A stretch of DNA of 64,000 bases from Dactylorhiza incarnata (taxonomy: Eukaryota > Streptophyta > Magnoliopsida > Asparagales > Orchidaceae): contig JAWHQI010000185.1 in the NCBI GenBank assembly GCA_033032865.1, positions 4,712,001 through 4,776,000 on the forward strand, in the 5' to 3' direction. The notes beneath the pieces are model-generated. The model made no database searches and was not told where the DNA came from. It saw nothing but the letters and a program-made list of their open reading frames with translations. Every line of letters starts with the position of its first letter. The stretch's first letter is position 1. Made by a program: the position numbers and the translations under genes. Positions 23,753 through 35,097 of the stretch are shown here, piece by piece.

Positions 23753-25755
23753 TTTGTTTTTGACACAGACTACCTTGGGTCCTTTTGTCTTACCACAATA
23801 TTCAAAAATAAAGGACATTTCAGGCTAATCCTTATAGCCTTGTGGATGATATCTCCTTGGAGGTATTGTCCATTTAGTAAAAGGATTTTTAGTGTGTTTA
23901 GAATTAGAATTCCTGAAATTCTGTGTATAGTATCTGTTCGACAAATTTGGGTAAGTTCGTCGATCGCCGTTCGACGAATGTACATGATTTCGTCGAACGC
24001 CGTCCATGTAATAACTATACTGAAAATTTGTTTTCAGTTTTCGTCGATCTCCGTTCGACAAATTGAAATCTTTTCGTCGAGCTTCGTTCGACGAATTCTT
24101 CTGAATTCTTTTATTCTTAACAGACTTGCTTGAAATATCTTTATTTGCTTCTACAGCCTCTTTGCTTTTAGCAGATATGAATTTTATGGGTGTAGATAAC
24201 ATATTCTTCTTAATCATATGTGGCTCACTTGATGAGGCACCCAAGCCTAGTTTTCTATTAAGTCTAGCATTTACTATGCTTGTAATGTCCATCAGTTTGA
24301 TGCTTCTCCCATTTAGGGATTCTTCAAACTTCTTGGCTTCAGACAACTTGCTCTCAATGAGAACAATCTGTTCCCTGGAGGCAGCCAAATCTTTCTTAAG
24401 ATTTATATTTTCTTCACTTATAATTTTCATTTCAGCTAGCTTACTTCTTAGTGAGATTATCTATTTCTCAGATTTTAGTAAGTCTAAGCAAAGAACTTTG
24501 AATTCAGCTTTGAATTCAACTGAAGTAAAATCAAAGTGAGATACTACCTGATCTGCATCATCTTCTGCTTCTGATTTTTCTTCAGAATTATGTCCTGAGG
24601 CATTGATAGCCATCATGTAGAAGGTTCTTTCATCTTCAACATCATTTGAGCTGGATGAGGAAGCATATTCTGACTTACTTCCTGAGTCATATATTGCCAT
24701 CAGACATTGTTAATCTTCCTTTGATTCTTCATCATCATCATTAGATGAGCTGGATGATGATTCAGATTCAGTTTCACTCCAAGATTCTGCTATAAATCCT
24801 CTTCCCTTCTTTTTGTGCTTGTAGGAGGAAGACTTGCTGGAGATTCTTTTCTCTTCTTTATCCTTTTTCTTTTCTTTCTTTTGATTTTCTGGACATTCTG
24901 TCAGGTAGTGTCCAGATTTCCTGCAACCATAACAAATAACTTCTTTAGGAGTTGATTTGTCATACCTTTGCTTTTATCTTGATCTGGACTCCTTCTTTCT
25001 GAAGTCCTTCTTAGCCATTTTGTAGAATCTCTTGGCTATGAGACTCATAAACTCCTCATCTTTTGGAGTCTTTTCTTCTTCTTCTGTAGCTTTGAAGGCA
25101 ATATTTCTATCCTTCTTTGTTGAAGAGGAGGTGATCACTTGTTCTGCTTCCCTTGTCTTGATGAGTTGCTCATAGGATTTGAGCTTTCCTAGCAGTGTCT
25201 CAGTAGTTATTTCATTAAGACTTCTGGCTTCCTTGATAGGCCAGATCCTAGAGTGCCAAGTGCTGGGGAAGCACATTAGGATTTTGTCATTGATATCAGT
25301 TAATGAGATTTCCTTGTTCAGTGTTCTGAGTTCACTTATGATTACACTTAATCTAGTGTACATATCTGCAACTGATTCTTCTTCACCTTTCTTGAAGTTC
25401 TCATACAGTGAGATCTTTTGTCCTTTCTTTCATCAACAAAGCCTGCAACCATATTGTTGAGAGAGGTCCATATCTCTCTAGCTGAGGTTCAATCCAGAAT
25501 GTTCATGGCTTTTGCATCTGCACTCCTTTGCTTCTTTTGTGCTTCTGTCCATTCAGGTGGTGGGACATCAATGTTGTTTGTTGCTGCATCAGTACTTGTT
25601 GATGATGTAGGTGCTGGAGGCCCTGTCAAAATAACATTGAAGATTTCCTCATCAATAGAATTCATGTACAATCTAATCCTTGCTTTCCACAGTGCAAACT
25701 TACTGAGATTGCACATAGGAGGTCTTGTGCTGGAATACTCTTTGTTTTGTGCCAT
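23753..25755 (-). pseudogene. gag: B gag (copia capsid protein with CCHC knuckle), broken
   Basis: ATG at 25753-25755 opens MAQNKEYSSTRPP, followed by a copia gag N-terminus (FALWKARIRLYM). A stop near 25489 and a frame change before 25363 break it; further stops are at about 24974, 24703, 24461 and 23825. A CCHC knuckle CYGCRKSGHYLTEC lies near 24900-24945, followed by an acidic Ser-rich stretch and a Leu/Lys/Glu-rich region likely to form a coiled coil. The last part (23935-24100) is encoded by TTCGTCGA-rich repeats. It is less complete than the A copies. Confidence 0.85.
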
Positions 25756-25856
25756 GAGTTTTAAACAAAAGATAAAATGGAAAAGAACTCTGAGAGAATT
25801 TAAGATCTAATTGATCTTTGTGATCCAAGTGTTAGCCTGTATATAAGATCAACCTA

Positions 25857-25868
25857 CCTCTGATACTA
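25857..25868 (-). promoter_or_regulatory. B primer binding site (tRNA-iMet)
   Basis: On the minus strand TAGTATCAGAGG follows the 5' LTR after two bases. It differs from the plant initiator tRNA-Met complement at the second base; the captured copy at 9219 has the expected TGG. Confidence 0.85.
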
Positions 25869-25870
25869 AT

Positions 25871-27344
25871 TGAAAGTGGAGGTTAGATCTTAAGTTACTC
25901 TAGAGGGGGGGTGAATAGAGTATTAAAAACTTTTCCTTAGTTTTTATAGCGGAATTAAAATAGTGTTATATAAATGTGTAAGCAGTGTGAGATATATATA
26001 AATAGAAAATTGAATAAGTAAAAGCACACAACACAGCACAGAGAAATAAATAAACACAGAGGACACAAGGAAATATAGTGCTTCCCCAATAAATCTAGGT
26101 AGTCCACTCTTCTACCACCCTTGGTAGGAATCCACTAGGAGAGTTGATCAGGTGCCCTAGCACCAAGGTGATTTTGATCAGGTGTCCACACACCACAGAG
26201 CTTTTGTTCAGGTGCTCAAAACCAACTAGATTTTTTGATCAGGTGTCTTGCCACCAGGGAGTTACACTTTTGAAGGGAGTATTAACCCAGTACAAGAGAG
26301 GTGAGAAAGAGTTTATAGTGTTCTTCTCTGTCAAGATGCTGAGAGAAGACTCTAGTGGATTTGTTGTAAAGCTCCCCCTGTCTGATTGAAGTATTTGACA
26401 GTTGGTGGGGAAGCTTTCTCTTGAAACAGAAATCTTCTATAGCAGATTGATCTGGAAGAAATAGTTCTTCAGATTCTTTATTGCTCTTTTAGAAGATTTG
26501 AACTTGCAGCAGATATCTGAGAGATTGATCTTTGAAGAAGATGTTCTCAGAGAAATGGTGATTGCTGCTTGAGGAAGAAGAAGGCTGAAAATATTTGACT
26601 GAGTGTTCTTCCTTTTCTTTCTCTATCCTTGTTGTTGTGTTCTCTCTATATTCTGTAAGAATGTCTTTTAATTCTGTCGAGATGATAAGACAATAAAGTC
26701 TGTCTTTGATATATTCTCTTTTTGGAATAGAATAATCAGACTTTAATTCTTTCTTGGAATAACAACAAAGACCAAAATGACGTTGGCAGGTCCTTTAATT
26801 CCTTAGCCGTGAAACATTCCTTTGCATTAATTGTCAACGACTATCTTTGTCTTGGAATAAGAAAAGATAGGAATATATTCAAAGAATATAATATCCTTAC
26901 TTATCTGACTTGAATACGTCCAAAGATATTTGAATAGATCCATTAAAGTCATCCATCTGTGTTCAGAGAACTGACAAATAACTGATATTTAAGTATTAAA
27001 TAATCTGGAATCTGTATTTGTCGATCTGAGCTTCAGTAAAGAATTTGTCGAGCTCTGGCTGAAATCTGTCGAGCGCTGGCTAGAATCTGTCGAGCGCCGG
27101 CTGGAATCTGTTGAGCGTTGGTTGGAATTCATCGAGCGCTGGTTGGAATCTGTCGGGCGCTGGCAGCTATCTGTCGAGCGCCGATATCCATTTGTCGAAC
27201 GCTGGGAACTTAAATTTTTCCTTAAGTTCTAACTAATCTAACAGCCTAAAGACTTGACCCTTAGACTATACAATGGGGTCAACTTGATCCTAGTCAAAAC
27301 ATATAGTGATCCTAGCCCAAATCAGTAATAGGGTTGTTCCAACA
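25871..27344 (-). repeat. B 5' LTR
   Basis: 1474 bp, TGTTGGAACAACCC to CTCCACTTTCA on the minus strand. About 27036-27205 holds eight or so ~21-bp TCGAGCGCTGGCTGGAATCTG units; in the direction of transcription the AT-rich TATTTAATACTTAAATA (26985-27003) follows. The 3' part carries TATTCACCCCCCCTCTA, as in family A. Confidence 0.95.
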
Positions 27345-27349
27345 AAATT

Positions 27350-27477
27350 TATATTATTATTGGCCTAAATGCTATAATAATATTAGGCTAAAATATTACT
27401 CATCATCAAGCTTGCCAACTTGGAAAGATGACTAGGACCGCTTTAAAAGCATATCTAATAAAGAGTCCTCTAAGTGC
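27350..27477. other. Unassigned AT-rich DNA between B and copia C
   Basis: It holds a small hairpin (GCCTAA / TTAGGC, 27362-27390) and no ORF. Before B inserted it was continuous with 6804-6954. Nothing else recognised. Confidence 0.5.
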
Positions 27478-28734
27478 TTATTTTTGCTACATCTGGATCT
27501 GTTTGGTCCCATGTCAATTCATAGCTTAGGAGGGAAGGCCTACACCCTTATAGTTGTCGATGATTACTCAAGGTTCACTTGGGTATTCTTCCTCAAAAAG
27601 AAGTCAGATACCCTAGATATCTTGAGAAATTTTGTCAGGCAGATTCAGAATGAGATGGACTGTACTGTGGTCAAACTCAGAAGTGACCATGGGACAAAAT
27701 TTCAGTCAGGGGCCATGACAGATTTCTGCAATGAACTAGGCATCTCCCAAGAATTTTCCTCACCCAGAACCCCTCAACAGAATTGGGTTGCTGAAAGGAA
27801 GAACATAACCTTTATAGAGGGAAGAGGGACAATGCTAAGTGACTCCTCTCTACCAGAATACTTCTGGGCAGAGGCTGTCAACAATGCTTGTCATGTGATA
27901 AACAGAGCTTCAATCATCAAAGACCACAAGAAAACTGTCTATGAGTTAATGAAGGGCAGAAAACCAACCCTATCCTACTTTAGGATCTTTGGTAGCAAAT
28001 GTTATGTTCTTAATAATGGGAAATCCAAACTAACCAAGTTTGCTGAGAAAAGAAGTGAGGGTATTTTTGTTGGTTACAGCTCTCATAACAAGACTTATAG
28101 AGTGTACAACATCAATACCCAAGCAGTGGAAGAATCTGTACATGTGGTATTTGATGAGACTAGCCTTATACATAAGGGCTGGTCTAGTTCTCTAGTGAAT
28201 GCAGGTACAGTGAAGAGAATAGAGAAGTTATCCATTGAAGACAATGTTGGTACTTCACTCAGAATAAGAATCAGTAAGTGATAGTTGAAATCGAGGAAGA
28301 AACTGCAGGAAGTCCAGAAACAACTGAAGAAATCCAACCTGAAGAAATGTAACCTGACGAAGTTGTTAATGCTGAAGTGCCCAGAATACTACCAATTGCC
28401 CTGAGACAAGCAAGAGATCATCCCCAAGAGCAGATAATAGGAGCTGTCAACCAAGGTGTGCTGAAAAGGAGAAGAGCTGCAAGTGAAGCATTGTACCTGA
28501 GTTTTCTCTCTCAAATTGAACCCAAGTAATTTGAGGAAGCAAATCAGGATCCATTTTGGATTACAGCAATGCAGGAGGAACTGAACTTTAAGAGATGCAA
28601 AGTTTGGAAACTGGTTCCAAGACCCCAAGGACAGAACATAGTAGGAACTAAATGGGTCTACAGAAACAAATTGGATGAAAATGGAATCATAACCAAGAAT
28701 AAAGAAAGGCTAGTGGAAAAAGGCTACAGACAAG
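27478..28734 (+). pseudogene. pol: Copia C pol remnant, part 1 (integrase core and start of RT)
   Basis: It begins abruptly inside integrase at LLHLDLFGP and continues with RSDHGTKF and PQQNWVAERKN (Gly to Trp at a usually conserved site), then the region between integrase and RT and the RT start GTKWVYRNKLDENG. Stops and a frame change near 28276-28565 break it. Everything upstream (gag, protease, LTR) is absent. It is interrupted at 28734 by element D; the RT resumes at 35093. Sequence is nearer to B than to A but distinct. Confidence 0.9.
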
Positions 28735-30321
28735 TGATGAGTCCAGTTTATATAGTGATTTCCGGACTCATATGGGCTAGGTTTCATGCACTTGCACTTC
28801 ACTTTAGGCCCATATTTAATTCTATTTGATCACGTTGCCCATTTCATTGCTTAGTGCACATTTATGCCCCATCTTGGTGTGATTTCATGTATTTCTGTGG
28901 TCTAGTATTTTTCCTGCAGGCCCTGGGATCGCGTGAACGTTTGGGATGGAGCGGGGCAATTTTGGGCCTAAAAAGCCTCTGACCGTGCGCATTCCTTCGC
29001 GCACGATCAGGCGCACGACCAGTGGTCGTGCGTTAATTCCCTTCCCTAACAGAGCGTCTGAGCACGATCACAGGGATTCCTTCGCGCACGACCACTGGTC
29101 GTGCGCCCCTGACCGTGCGTTATTTTCCATCTTTTTCTCTGCTACAGGTTGACTGTGCACGATCACAGGCATTCCTTTGCGCACGACCATTGATCGTGCA
29201 CCACTGACCGTGCGCAGTGTTTATTCTGCTCCTTATTTAAACCGCTGCTCCGCGAAATTAGGATTGGAGACCGATTTCCTCTGCCGTTTTCCACGTTTTT
29301 TGTAGGGTTTCTCCTCCTTCTTCACCGCCCACCTTAGGGTGGAGCTCCGGGCAAGCTTTCAACGCCAAATCTTCGTCGGAGCTTCCTCTTAGCCATCTCC
29401 TTCATCTAAGAGCTTCAAGAAGGGGGTCAACCTAGCTCTCACATTCAAGATCGGAGCAGCTTGTGTGATCATTCCACCGGTTCGTGACACGAAGAAGACG
29501 GGTCCATTGGAGAGTAGTGACAGCTCTCTCTACCCCGGACGCAGTCGAGGACCGAGCTTGGACGCGAATTGACAACCCGGTGATTCCTTCCGTCAATCCT
29601 CAACAAGACTTCGGAGCCGGTCGATTTCGCACACTCACCTCCTCTTGCAGTTGATAGCTTAGTTAGGTTTCCTTATTTTTGATGAAGTATACTTTTATTT
29701 GTTAACATTAGTATGAAATCATGTCTATGTGATTGAGTAATCTTGTTATATTTTCATTTGAGGTGTGCCTTGTGGTGTGGATTGTTTGTTGTGTTGTGCC
29801 TCCCTAACAATTATTAGTGTTGTTCTTTGCGAAGAGGTGTTTGCGACCCTCATTCCGCCATTCTCTCCACTCCATCCGCTAGCCTACTCTTCCATCCGCC
29901 TAGCGAAGCGTGGCATAGCGGCCCGTGTAATCCATTCGCCCAACGAAGCAGTGCGCTCAAGGCCTGCACAGTTCGACTCCAGTTGCCTACTCGTCCATCC
30001 GCCCTTGCGACGCAGCGCGCTCAAGGCCTGCCTAGTCTCCATCCCGCCAAGCGAAGCATTGCATAGCGGCATTGCATAGGAGTAGTTGTAGTTGTTTTCT
30101 ATTATTTTCCAAAAGCCAAACCAACTCTCCCGCATTCCATCCGACCTTTAGGACTTTGATCTCAAGTCCTTCCTTGAAAGTTAACTCCACCTTACTGTGT
30201 TCCTTTGAGATTGATACTTGGGGATTCATTCCCATTTTATATTACTTGAACGATCGGTACACTGTCGTTTCGTGCCGCAGTCTAGCCACCACCCATAGCG
30301 GTGTGCGAGATTTGTGCATCA
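28735..30321 (+). repeat. D 5' LTR
   Basis: TGATGAGTCC to GTGCATCA, with TGATG/CATCA ends. It holds a palindromic array at 28978-29222 followed by a TATA-like TATTTAAACC (29233-29242), and downstream (29870-30070) short CGCC-AGCGAAGC repeats. ORFs such as 29765-30079 recur in the other LTR and are not considered genes. Confidence 0.95.
28978..29245 (+). promoter_or_regulatory. Palindromic CpG array and TATA-like box in D LTR, shared with F
   Basis: Repeated GCGCACGACCA and TGGTCGTGCG arms, with CGTGCGTTAATTC and then TGTTTATTCTGCTCC, match the F LTR array in the same order and orientation to transcription. The 3' LTR copy is at about 33749-34016. The TATA-like box lies within 20 bp of its end. 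Confidence 0.65.
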
Positions 30322-30327
30322 AGTTTT

Positions 30328-30345
30328 TGGCGCCATTGTCGGGGA
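30328..30345 (+). promoter_or_regulatory. D primer binding site (tRNA-Asp)
   Basis: TGGCGCCATTGTCGGGGA, six bases after the LTR. It differs at two positions from the site of E (54826-54843), which fits the 3' end of plant tRNA-Asp. Confidence 0.85.
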
Positions 30346-30538
30346 ACACAGACGTGTGAGTTTTCTGGAGAGGGAGAATCTGAGCGAGAAGCACTTCCCT
30401 TTGTATATTGCATTCTTTTGTTTTGTTTCTTCCTATTCTGTTTTCCTGTTGTATATTAGGTTGCTTTAGTAATCAGTGTTAGGTGTAGTATTTTGCACAA
30501 CAGTTTCTTTCTTTTTTGAATCTTATTATCTTCACATC

Positions 30539-31783
30539 ATGTGGGCTGCATTCAATATTCGTTGTCTTTGGTGTGGAGATATTTCTCACGCTAGTGATAG
30601 ATGCCCTACGGAAGATGGTGGGAATAATTCTCGTGGCCCGATGTACGGAGCACCAATTTCCTATGGTTCTTCATGCCCTGTGCCCAAGTCTTATGGCCAC
30701 TCGTCCTCGCCGCATACACCATTTTTATATTCCTCCCCGGCCCCTCAAGGACCAAGGAGTAATATAAAATGGTGCTTGTTCTGTCAAAGCATGGATCACA
30801 CCCTGAAGGACTGTGCCGAGTATCTTCGCCAATTGGACGAGGATGATGAGCCGGATATCCGGATCATCCCGACTCCTACTTCTGGAGGCACGCCTTCAAC
30901 ATCTGGTTATATGTCCGTGTCACCTTCATGCTTTGAAGGGGATGATGTGGACACAGTCACCAGATGCGTGGCTGATCTAGGCTCTGACATGGCCGAGCCT
31001 ATCTCCCCTGTGCATATATCACCGTGCGTAGATTCGATTCTTTGTGAGGAATCGGTGCTTGACTTTTATTCAAGCATTGCTCCTTCCCCTTTTGTGCATA
31101 CTACTACGCTCGTCTCTGACAACATTGTTTATGATGTGTCGCAAGACGAGGCCGGCGATCTATGTTTTGTGCCCACTCCTATGGAGGAGGACAACCTTCT
31201 AGGTGAAGAGGAGCTTTCCTCAGTACCGGTGGAGGAAGTCCAAATCTTAGGCATGGCCACTGTTGATCCCGCCGAACCTTGCAGCATTGATGACAATGCA
31301 AACATTATTTTACTTTCCCAATCTAATGGGAGTGAGACCGGAAACATTCCCCCGCTTGATTTTTATTTAAGTCATTCTTCTCTTTTATTTCTTGACCCCC
31401 CTTCTGCTATAACTGAGCCTGTGCAGGTTGAGTCTCCGCAGGTACATAAGGAGGACTTGGAGCTTCCAGCTCAGGTCAATGATGATAGCATCCTCATGTG
31501 CGAGGAGGTTGATCCCTCCTCCGATGAGGAAGCTCCAACATTGATCTCTTCCTCCTGCTACCCCCCTGATGACGATACCTTGCTGGGCAAGGATTTTTTA
31601 TGTGAGATGAGTGAGGACCAGGCCTCCTCCTCTTCTTACATTCTGTTTCCTCTACCTGCGGCTTGTGGGTATTATTGTACAGGTAGAGGGGTAACTGCTC
31701 TGTCACCGTATCGGTACCCACTACCGAAACGGATAATGGAACAACTACCTGTGCACTTTTCTTTTCATAGGCCTATAAGCTAG
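30539..31783 (+). CDS. D ORF: protein with two CCHC zinc knuckles
   Basis: 414 codons from the ATG at 30539; the frame is open 21 codons further upstream, but this start lies just before the first domain. Two CCHC knuckles are near the N-terminus: Cys9, Cys12, His17, Cys22 and Cys79, Cys82, His87, Cys92, separated by a Gly/Ser/Pro/Tyr-rich linker. The remaining 300 residues are acidic with many Pro and Ser and show no capsid, protease or RT motif. It could be a leftover nucleocapsid-like RNA-binding protein. Family not recognised. Uninterrupted, unlike most ORFs nearby. Confidence 0.6.
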   Translation: MWAAFNIRCLWCGDISHASDRCPTEDGGNNSRGPMYGAPISYGSSCPVPKSYGHSSSPHTPFLYSSPAPQGPRSNIKWCLFCQSMDHTLKDCAEYLRQLDEDDEPDIRIIPTPTSGGTPSTSGYMSVSPSCFEGDDVDTVTRCVADLGSDMAEPISPVHISPCVDSILCEESVLDFYSSIAPSPFVHTTTLVSDNIVYDVSQDEAGDLCFVPTPMEEDNLLGEEELSSVPVEEVQILGMATVDPAEPCSIDDNANIILLSQSNGSETGNIPPLDFYLSHSSLLFLDPPSAITEPVQVESPQVHKEDLELPAQVNDDSILMCEEVDPSSDEEAPTLISSSCYPPDDDTLLGKDFLCEMSEDQASSSSYILFPLPAACGYYCTGRGVTALSPYRYPLPKRIMEQLPVHFSFHRPIS

Positions 31784-33505
31784 AACTGTACAAATGCCAA
31801 ATAAGTCGTGCTGGGATGACAATAACCCCAGTAGTTATCTTACTTTTCTTGCAATTTCAATTTATCCAGTTTGTTTAGTTCGTTGCATTTCTTTTTAGCA
31901 TTTCTGCTTTCTTTTGTTTTTGTGGAGCTCACCCTTGCAGGTCATCTCCTGGTTGGCGGAAGCTGCTCATTATCTTGGTTTACACACGTCTTCTGGTATG
32001 TTCACTTGCTGAGCATTGGGTACCCTCTTCCCTTAGCTTCATTTTGAATTTCATGGCCATACATTATGTTGTATTGTATAGATTAAGTCTAGGGGAGAGT
32101 CGTTATATGTTACCCACTGCACGTGCACATCTCATTTGCATACTAGAAGTATTTTAGTTTAAGTTATTTAGTATTTTTCATCTTCACCGCACACCACTAC
32201 ACCCACTTTTGCGCGCACTCGCTTGTTTGTATGCTCACGTATACTCAATTCTTGGATGTGATGTAGGAAGTGCTGTATTAGCCAAAATAATTGCAAGATG
32301 GAGTGGATGTTGACTCTTGTAGTGATCTAGTTGAGTACTCGTGTCTTGCATAGGGATTTGAGTAGAATTAGTTTTTATTCATGCTTTTAATTTATAATGA
32401 GTAGATTTGCGTAGATTTTAGTTTATTTTACTCAAAATGGTGAATGTGGTTGAATCTAACAGTAGCATGGTATTGTGTGTAGGCGAACGTGAGGTTCGTG
32501 TTTCTTGAGTCGGGAGGAAGGATTACCTTTCTCGAGGGCTAAGAACTTGCCCCAAGCGACTCTCGAAGCATGGGTACGAATGATTTGCAAGTTGAGCGTG
32601 ATGTAGGCCATCTTTTTGGCAATCTTGAGCTTTATTCTACCGGTCCTATACACTAACCATTGCTAGCCCATTTTGTGCCTACCCAATCTTTTGGTTCAGC
32701 TCCACCATACTTCACCAAGGCCTAAAAGCTAATCCTGTTATCGCAACCAAAACATTAAGCTAAAAGCATTTATGAATTGTAATTTTTCAATGCGGTGCGG
32801 TGATGCGAAACTTCAGTGTTGATGTGGAAGTTTTAAAAATGTCTATGTGCTGAGAATTATGCTAATTATTTTGGGGATAAAAAGAAAAGAAAAAGAAAAA
32901 GAAAAAAAATATATATATATTTATCCCTAGCGCTTTAATTGAAGCATATTTTGGTATTGATTGTTGTAGGCCAACGTCTGGGGGTGTGTTACACGTGTAT
33001 TATTGGGGCTGCTAGGACTTAGCACTTTTGTGTGCTCATTTGGGTTGCGATTAGCCTTCACGTTTATCTTTGCATTCCAAACCGTAACCCAAGCCTCATG
33101 TATACCTAAAGTCCTATCGATTCATCTTGTGAGTTCACTAGCGCCGTGGAGAGAGTGTGACCGGGCGAGCATATGGTTCTCGACGTTGATGGATTTCAAC
33201 GGAGATAATTCCGAGTTCCGGTCTTGGGTAACATTCACCTGCGCGTCTAGCTTACTTTCGTACTACGCGAGACCACGAGATTCACCAACATTCCATTTTT
33301 GAGTAAAAATAAAGTCTTTTTTACGCATTTACACTTTTATAAAGTAGCTAGCATATGTAAAAACTTCTTCGAATGAACTTCTATGCACACTAGTAGGAAA
33401 CTTCGCATTCTATTCCATGTTTGCAATTTTTTTTGGTTAGCTATGCTTTTCCTACTCCGCCGGATATGTTTGCTCGGGACGCGCAAACAGGTAAGTCTGG
33501 GGGTG
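31784..33505 (+). other. D noncoding 3' region with repeated polypurine tracts
   Basis: No credible ORF. G-rich tracts: GTCTAGGGGAGAG near 32086, CGTCTGGGGGTGTG at 32975-32988 and GTCTGGGGGTG just before the 3' LTR (33495-33505), the last being the functional polypurine tract by position. An A-rich and AT-dinucleotide tract is at 32879-32930. Confidence 0.7.
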
Positions 33506-35092
33506 TGATGAGTCCAGTTTATATAGTGATTTCCGGACTCATCTGGGCTAGGTTTCATGCACTTGCACTTCACTTTAGGCCCATATTTAATTATATTTGA
33601 TCACGTTGCCCATTTCATTGCTTAGTGCACATTTATGCCCCATCTTGGTGTGATTTCATGTATTTATGTGGTCTAGTATTTTTCCTGCAGGCCCTGGGAT
33701 CGCGTGAACGTTCGGGATGGAGCGGGGCAATTTTTGGCCTAAAAAGCCTCTGATCGTGCGCATTCCTTCACGCACGATCAGGCGCACGACCAGTGGTCGT
33801 GCGTTAATTCCCTTCCCTAACAGAGCGTCTGTGCACGATCACAGGGATTCCTTCGCGCACAACCACTGGTCGTGCGCCCCTGACCGTGCGTTATATTCCA
33901 TCTTTTTCTCTGCTACAGGTTGACTGCGCACGATCACAGGCTTTCCTTCGCGCACGACCATTGGTCGTGCGCCACTGACCGTGCGCAGTGTTTATTCTGC
34001 TCCTTATTTAAACCGCTGCTCCGCGAAATTAGGATTGGAGACCGATTTCCTCCGCCGTTTTCCACGTTTTTTGCAGGGTTTCGCCTCCTTCTTCACCGCC
34101 CACCTTAGGGAGGAGCTCTGGGCAAGCTTTCAACGCCAAATCTTTGTCGGAGCTTCCTCTTGACCATTTCCTTCATCTAAGAGCTTCAAGAAGGGAGTCA
34201 ACCTAGCTCTCACATTCAAGATCGGAGCAGCTTGAGTGATCATTCCACCGGTTCGTGACACGAAGAAGACGGGTCCATTAGAGAGTAGTGACAGCTCTCT
34301 CTACCCCGGACGTAGTCGAGGACCGAGCTTGGACGCGGATTGACAACCCGACGATTCCTTCCATGAATCCTCAACAAGACTTCGGAGCCGGTCGATTTCG
34401 CACACTCACCTCCTCTTGCAGTTGATAGGTTAGTTAGGTTTCCGTATTTTTGATGAAGTATACTTTTATTTGTTAACATTAGTATGAAATCATGTCTATG
34501 TGATTGAGTAATCTTGTTATATTTTCATTTGAGGTGTGCCTTGTGGTGTGGATTGTTTGTTGTGTTGTGTCGCTCTAACAATTGTTAGTGGTGTGCTTTG
34601 CGAAGTGGTGCTTGCGACCCTCATTCCGCCGTTCTCTCCACTCCATCTGCTAGCCTACTCTTCCATCCGCCTAGCGAAGCGTGGCATAACGGCCCGTGTA
34701 ATCCATTCGCCCAACAAAGCAGTGCGCTCAAGGCCTGCACAGTTCGACTCCGCTTGCCTACTCGTCCATCCGCCCTTGCGACGTAGCGCGCTCAAGGCCT
34801 GCCTAGTCTCCATCCCGCCAAGCGAAGCATTGCATAGCGGCATTGCATAGGAGTAGTTGTAGTTGTTTTCTTTTATTTTCCAAAAGCCAAACCAACTCTC
34901 CCGCATTCCAGCCGACCTTTAGGACTTCGATCTCAAGTCCTTCCTTGAAAGTTAACTCCACCTTACTGTGTTCCTTTGAGATCGATACTTGGGGATTCAT
35001 TCCCATTTTATATTACTTGAACGATCGGTACACTGCCGTTTCGTGCCGCAGTCTAGCCACCACCCATAGCGGTGTGCGAGATTTGTGCATCA
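33506..35092 (+). repeat. D 3' LTR
   Basis: 1587 bp, the same length as 28735-30321. Many of the differences are C/T or G/A changes at CG sites in the palindromic array. The ORFs inside are also present in the 5' LTR. Confidence 0.95.
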
Positions 35093-35097
35093 GCAAG

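Larger units (their letters stand above)
6955..27344 (-). mobile_element. Sirevirus-like Ty1/copia retrotransposon B with a third ORF (split by F)
   Basis: Minus-strand element bounded by AAATT duplications (6950-6954 and 27345-27349). The 5' LTR is at 25871-27344 and the 3' LTR at 6955-8275. Internal order on the minus strand is primer site, gag with CCHC and acidic regions, pol, then a third ORF, which is the Sirevirus layout with an extra gene after pol. Gypsy F (11313-20380) is inserted just before the pol stop codon. All reading frames are decayed. Excluding F and one CTCCG copy, the element is about 11.3 kb. Confidence 0.92.
28735..35092 (+). mobile_element. Non-autonomous LTR retrotransposon D (tRNA-Asp primed)
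   Basis: Two LTRs of exactly 1587 bp (28735-30321, 33506-35092) flank a 3184-bp interior with one ORF and no pol. Flanks are ACAAG (28730-28734) and GCAAG (35093-35097), a 5-bp duplication with one mismatch, and removal rejoins the copia C RT. Primer site complementary to tRNA-Asp and G-rich tracts suggest a relative of Tat/Athila gypsy elements, mobilised by another element. LTRs differ at a few dozen sites by eye, so it is older than F. Confidence 0.93.

Noticed and set aside
26144..26389. ORF MIRCPSTKVILIRCPHTTE, similar to the start of 8243-8920
   Set aside because: It is LTR sequence; the similarity to the ORF at 8243-8920 arises because an LTR fragment is fused to ORF3 there.
29765..30135. 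ORFs of 79-104 codons in the D LTR, repeated at 34536-34906
   Set aside because: They lie in both LTR copies, overlap in several frames and do not match any element protein.
32456..33573. Possible host gene fragments (ORFs of 65-99 codons) in the D interior
   Set aside because: No recognisable domain, no conserved start context; inside the element's noncoding 3' region.
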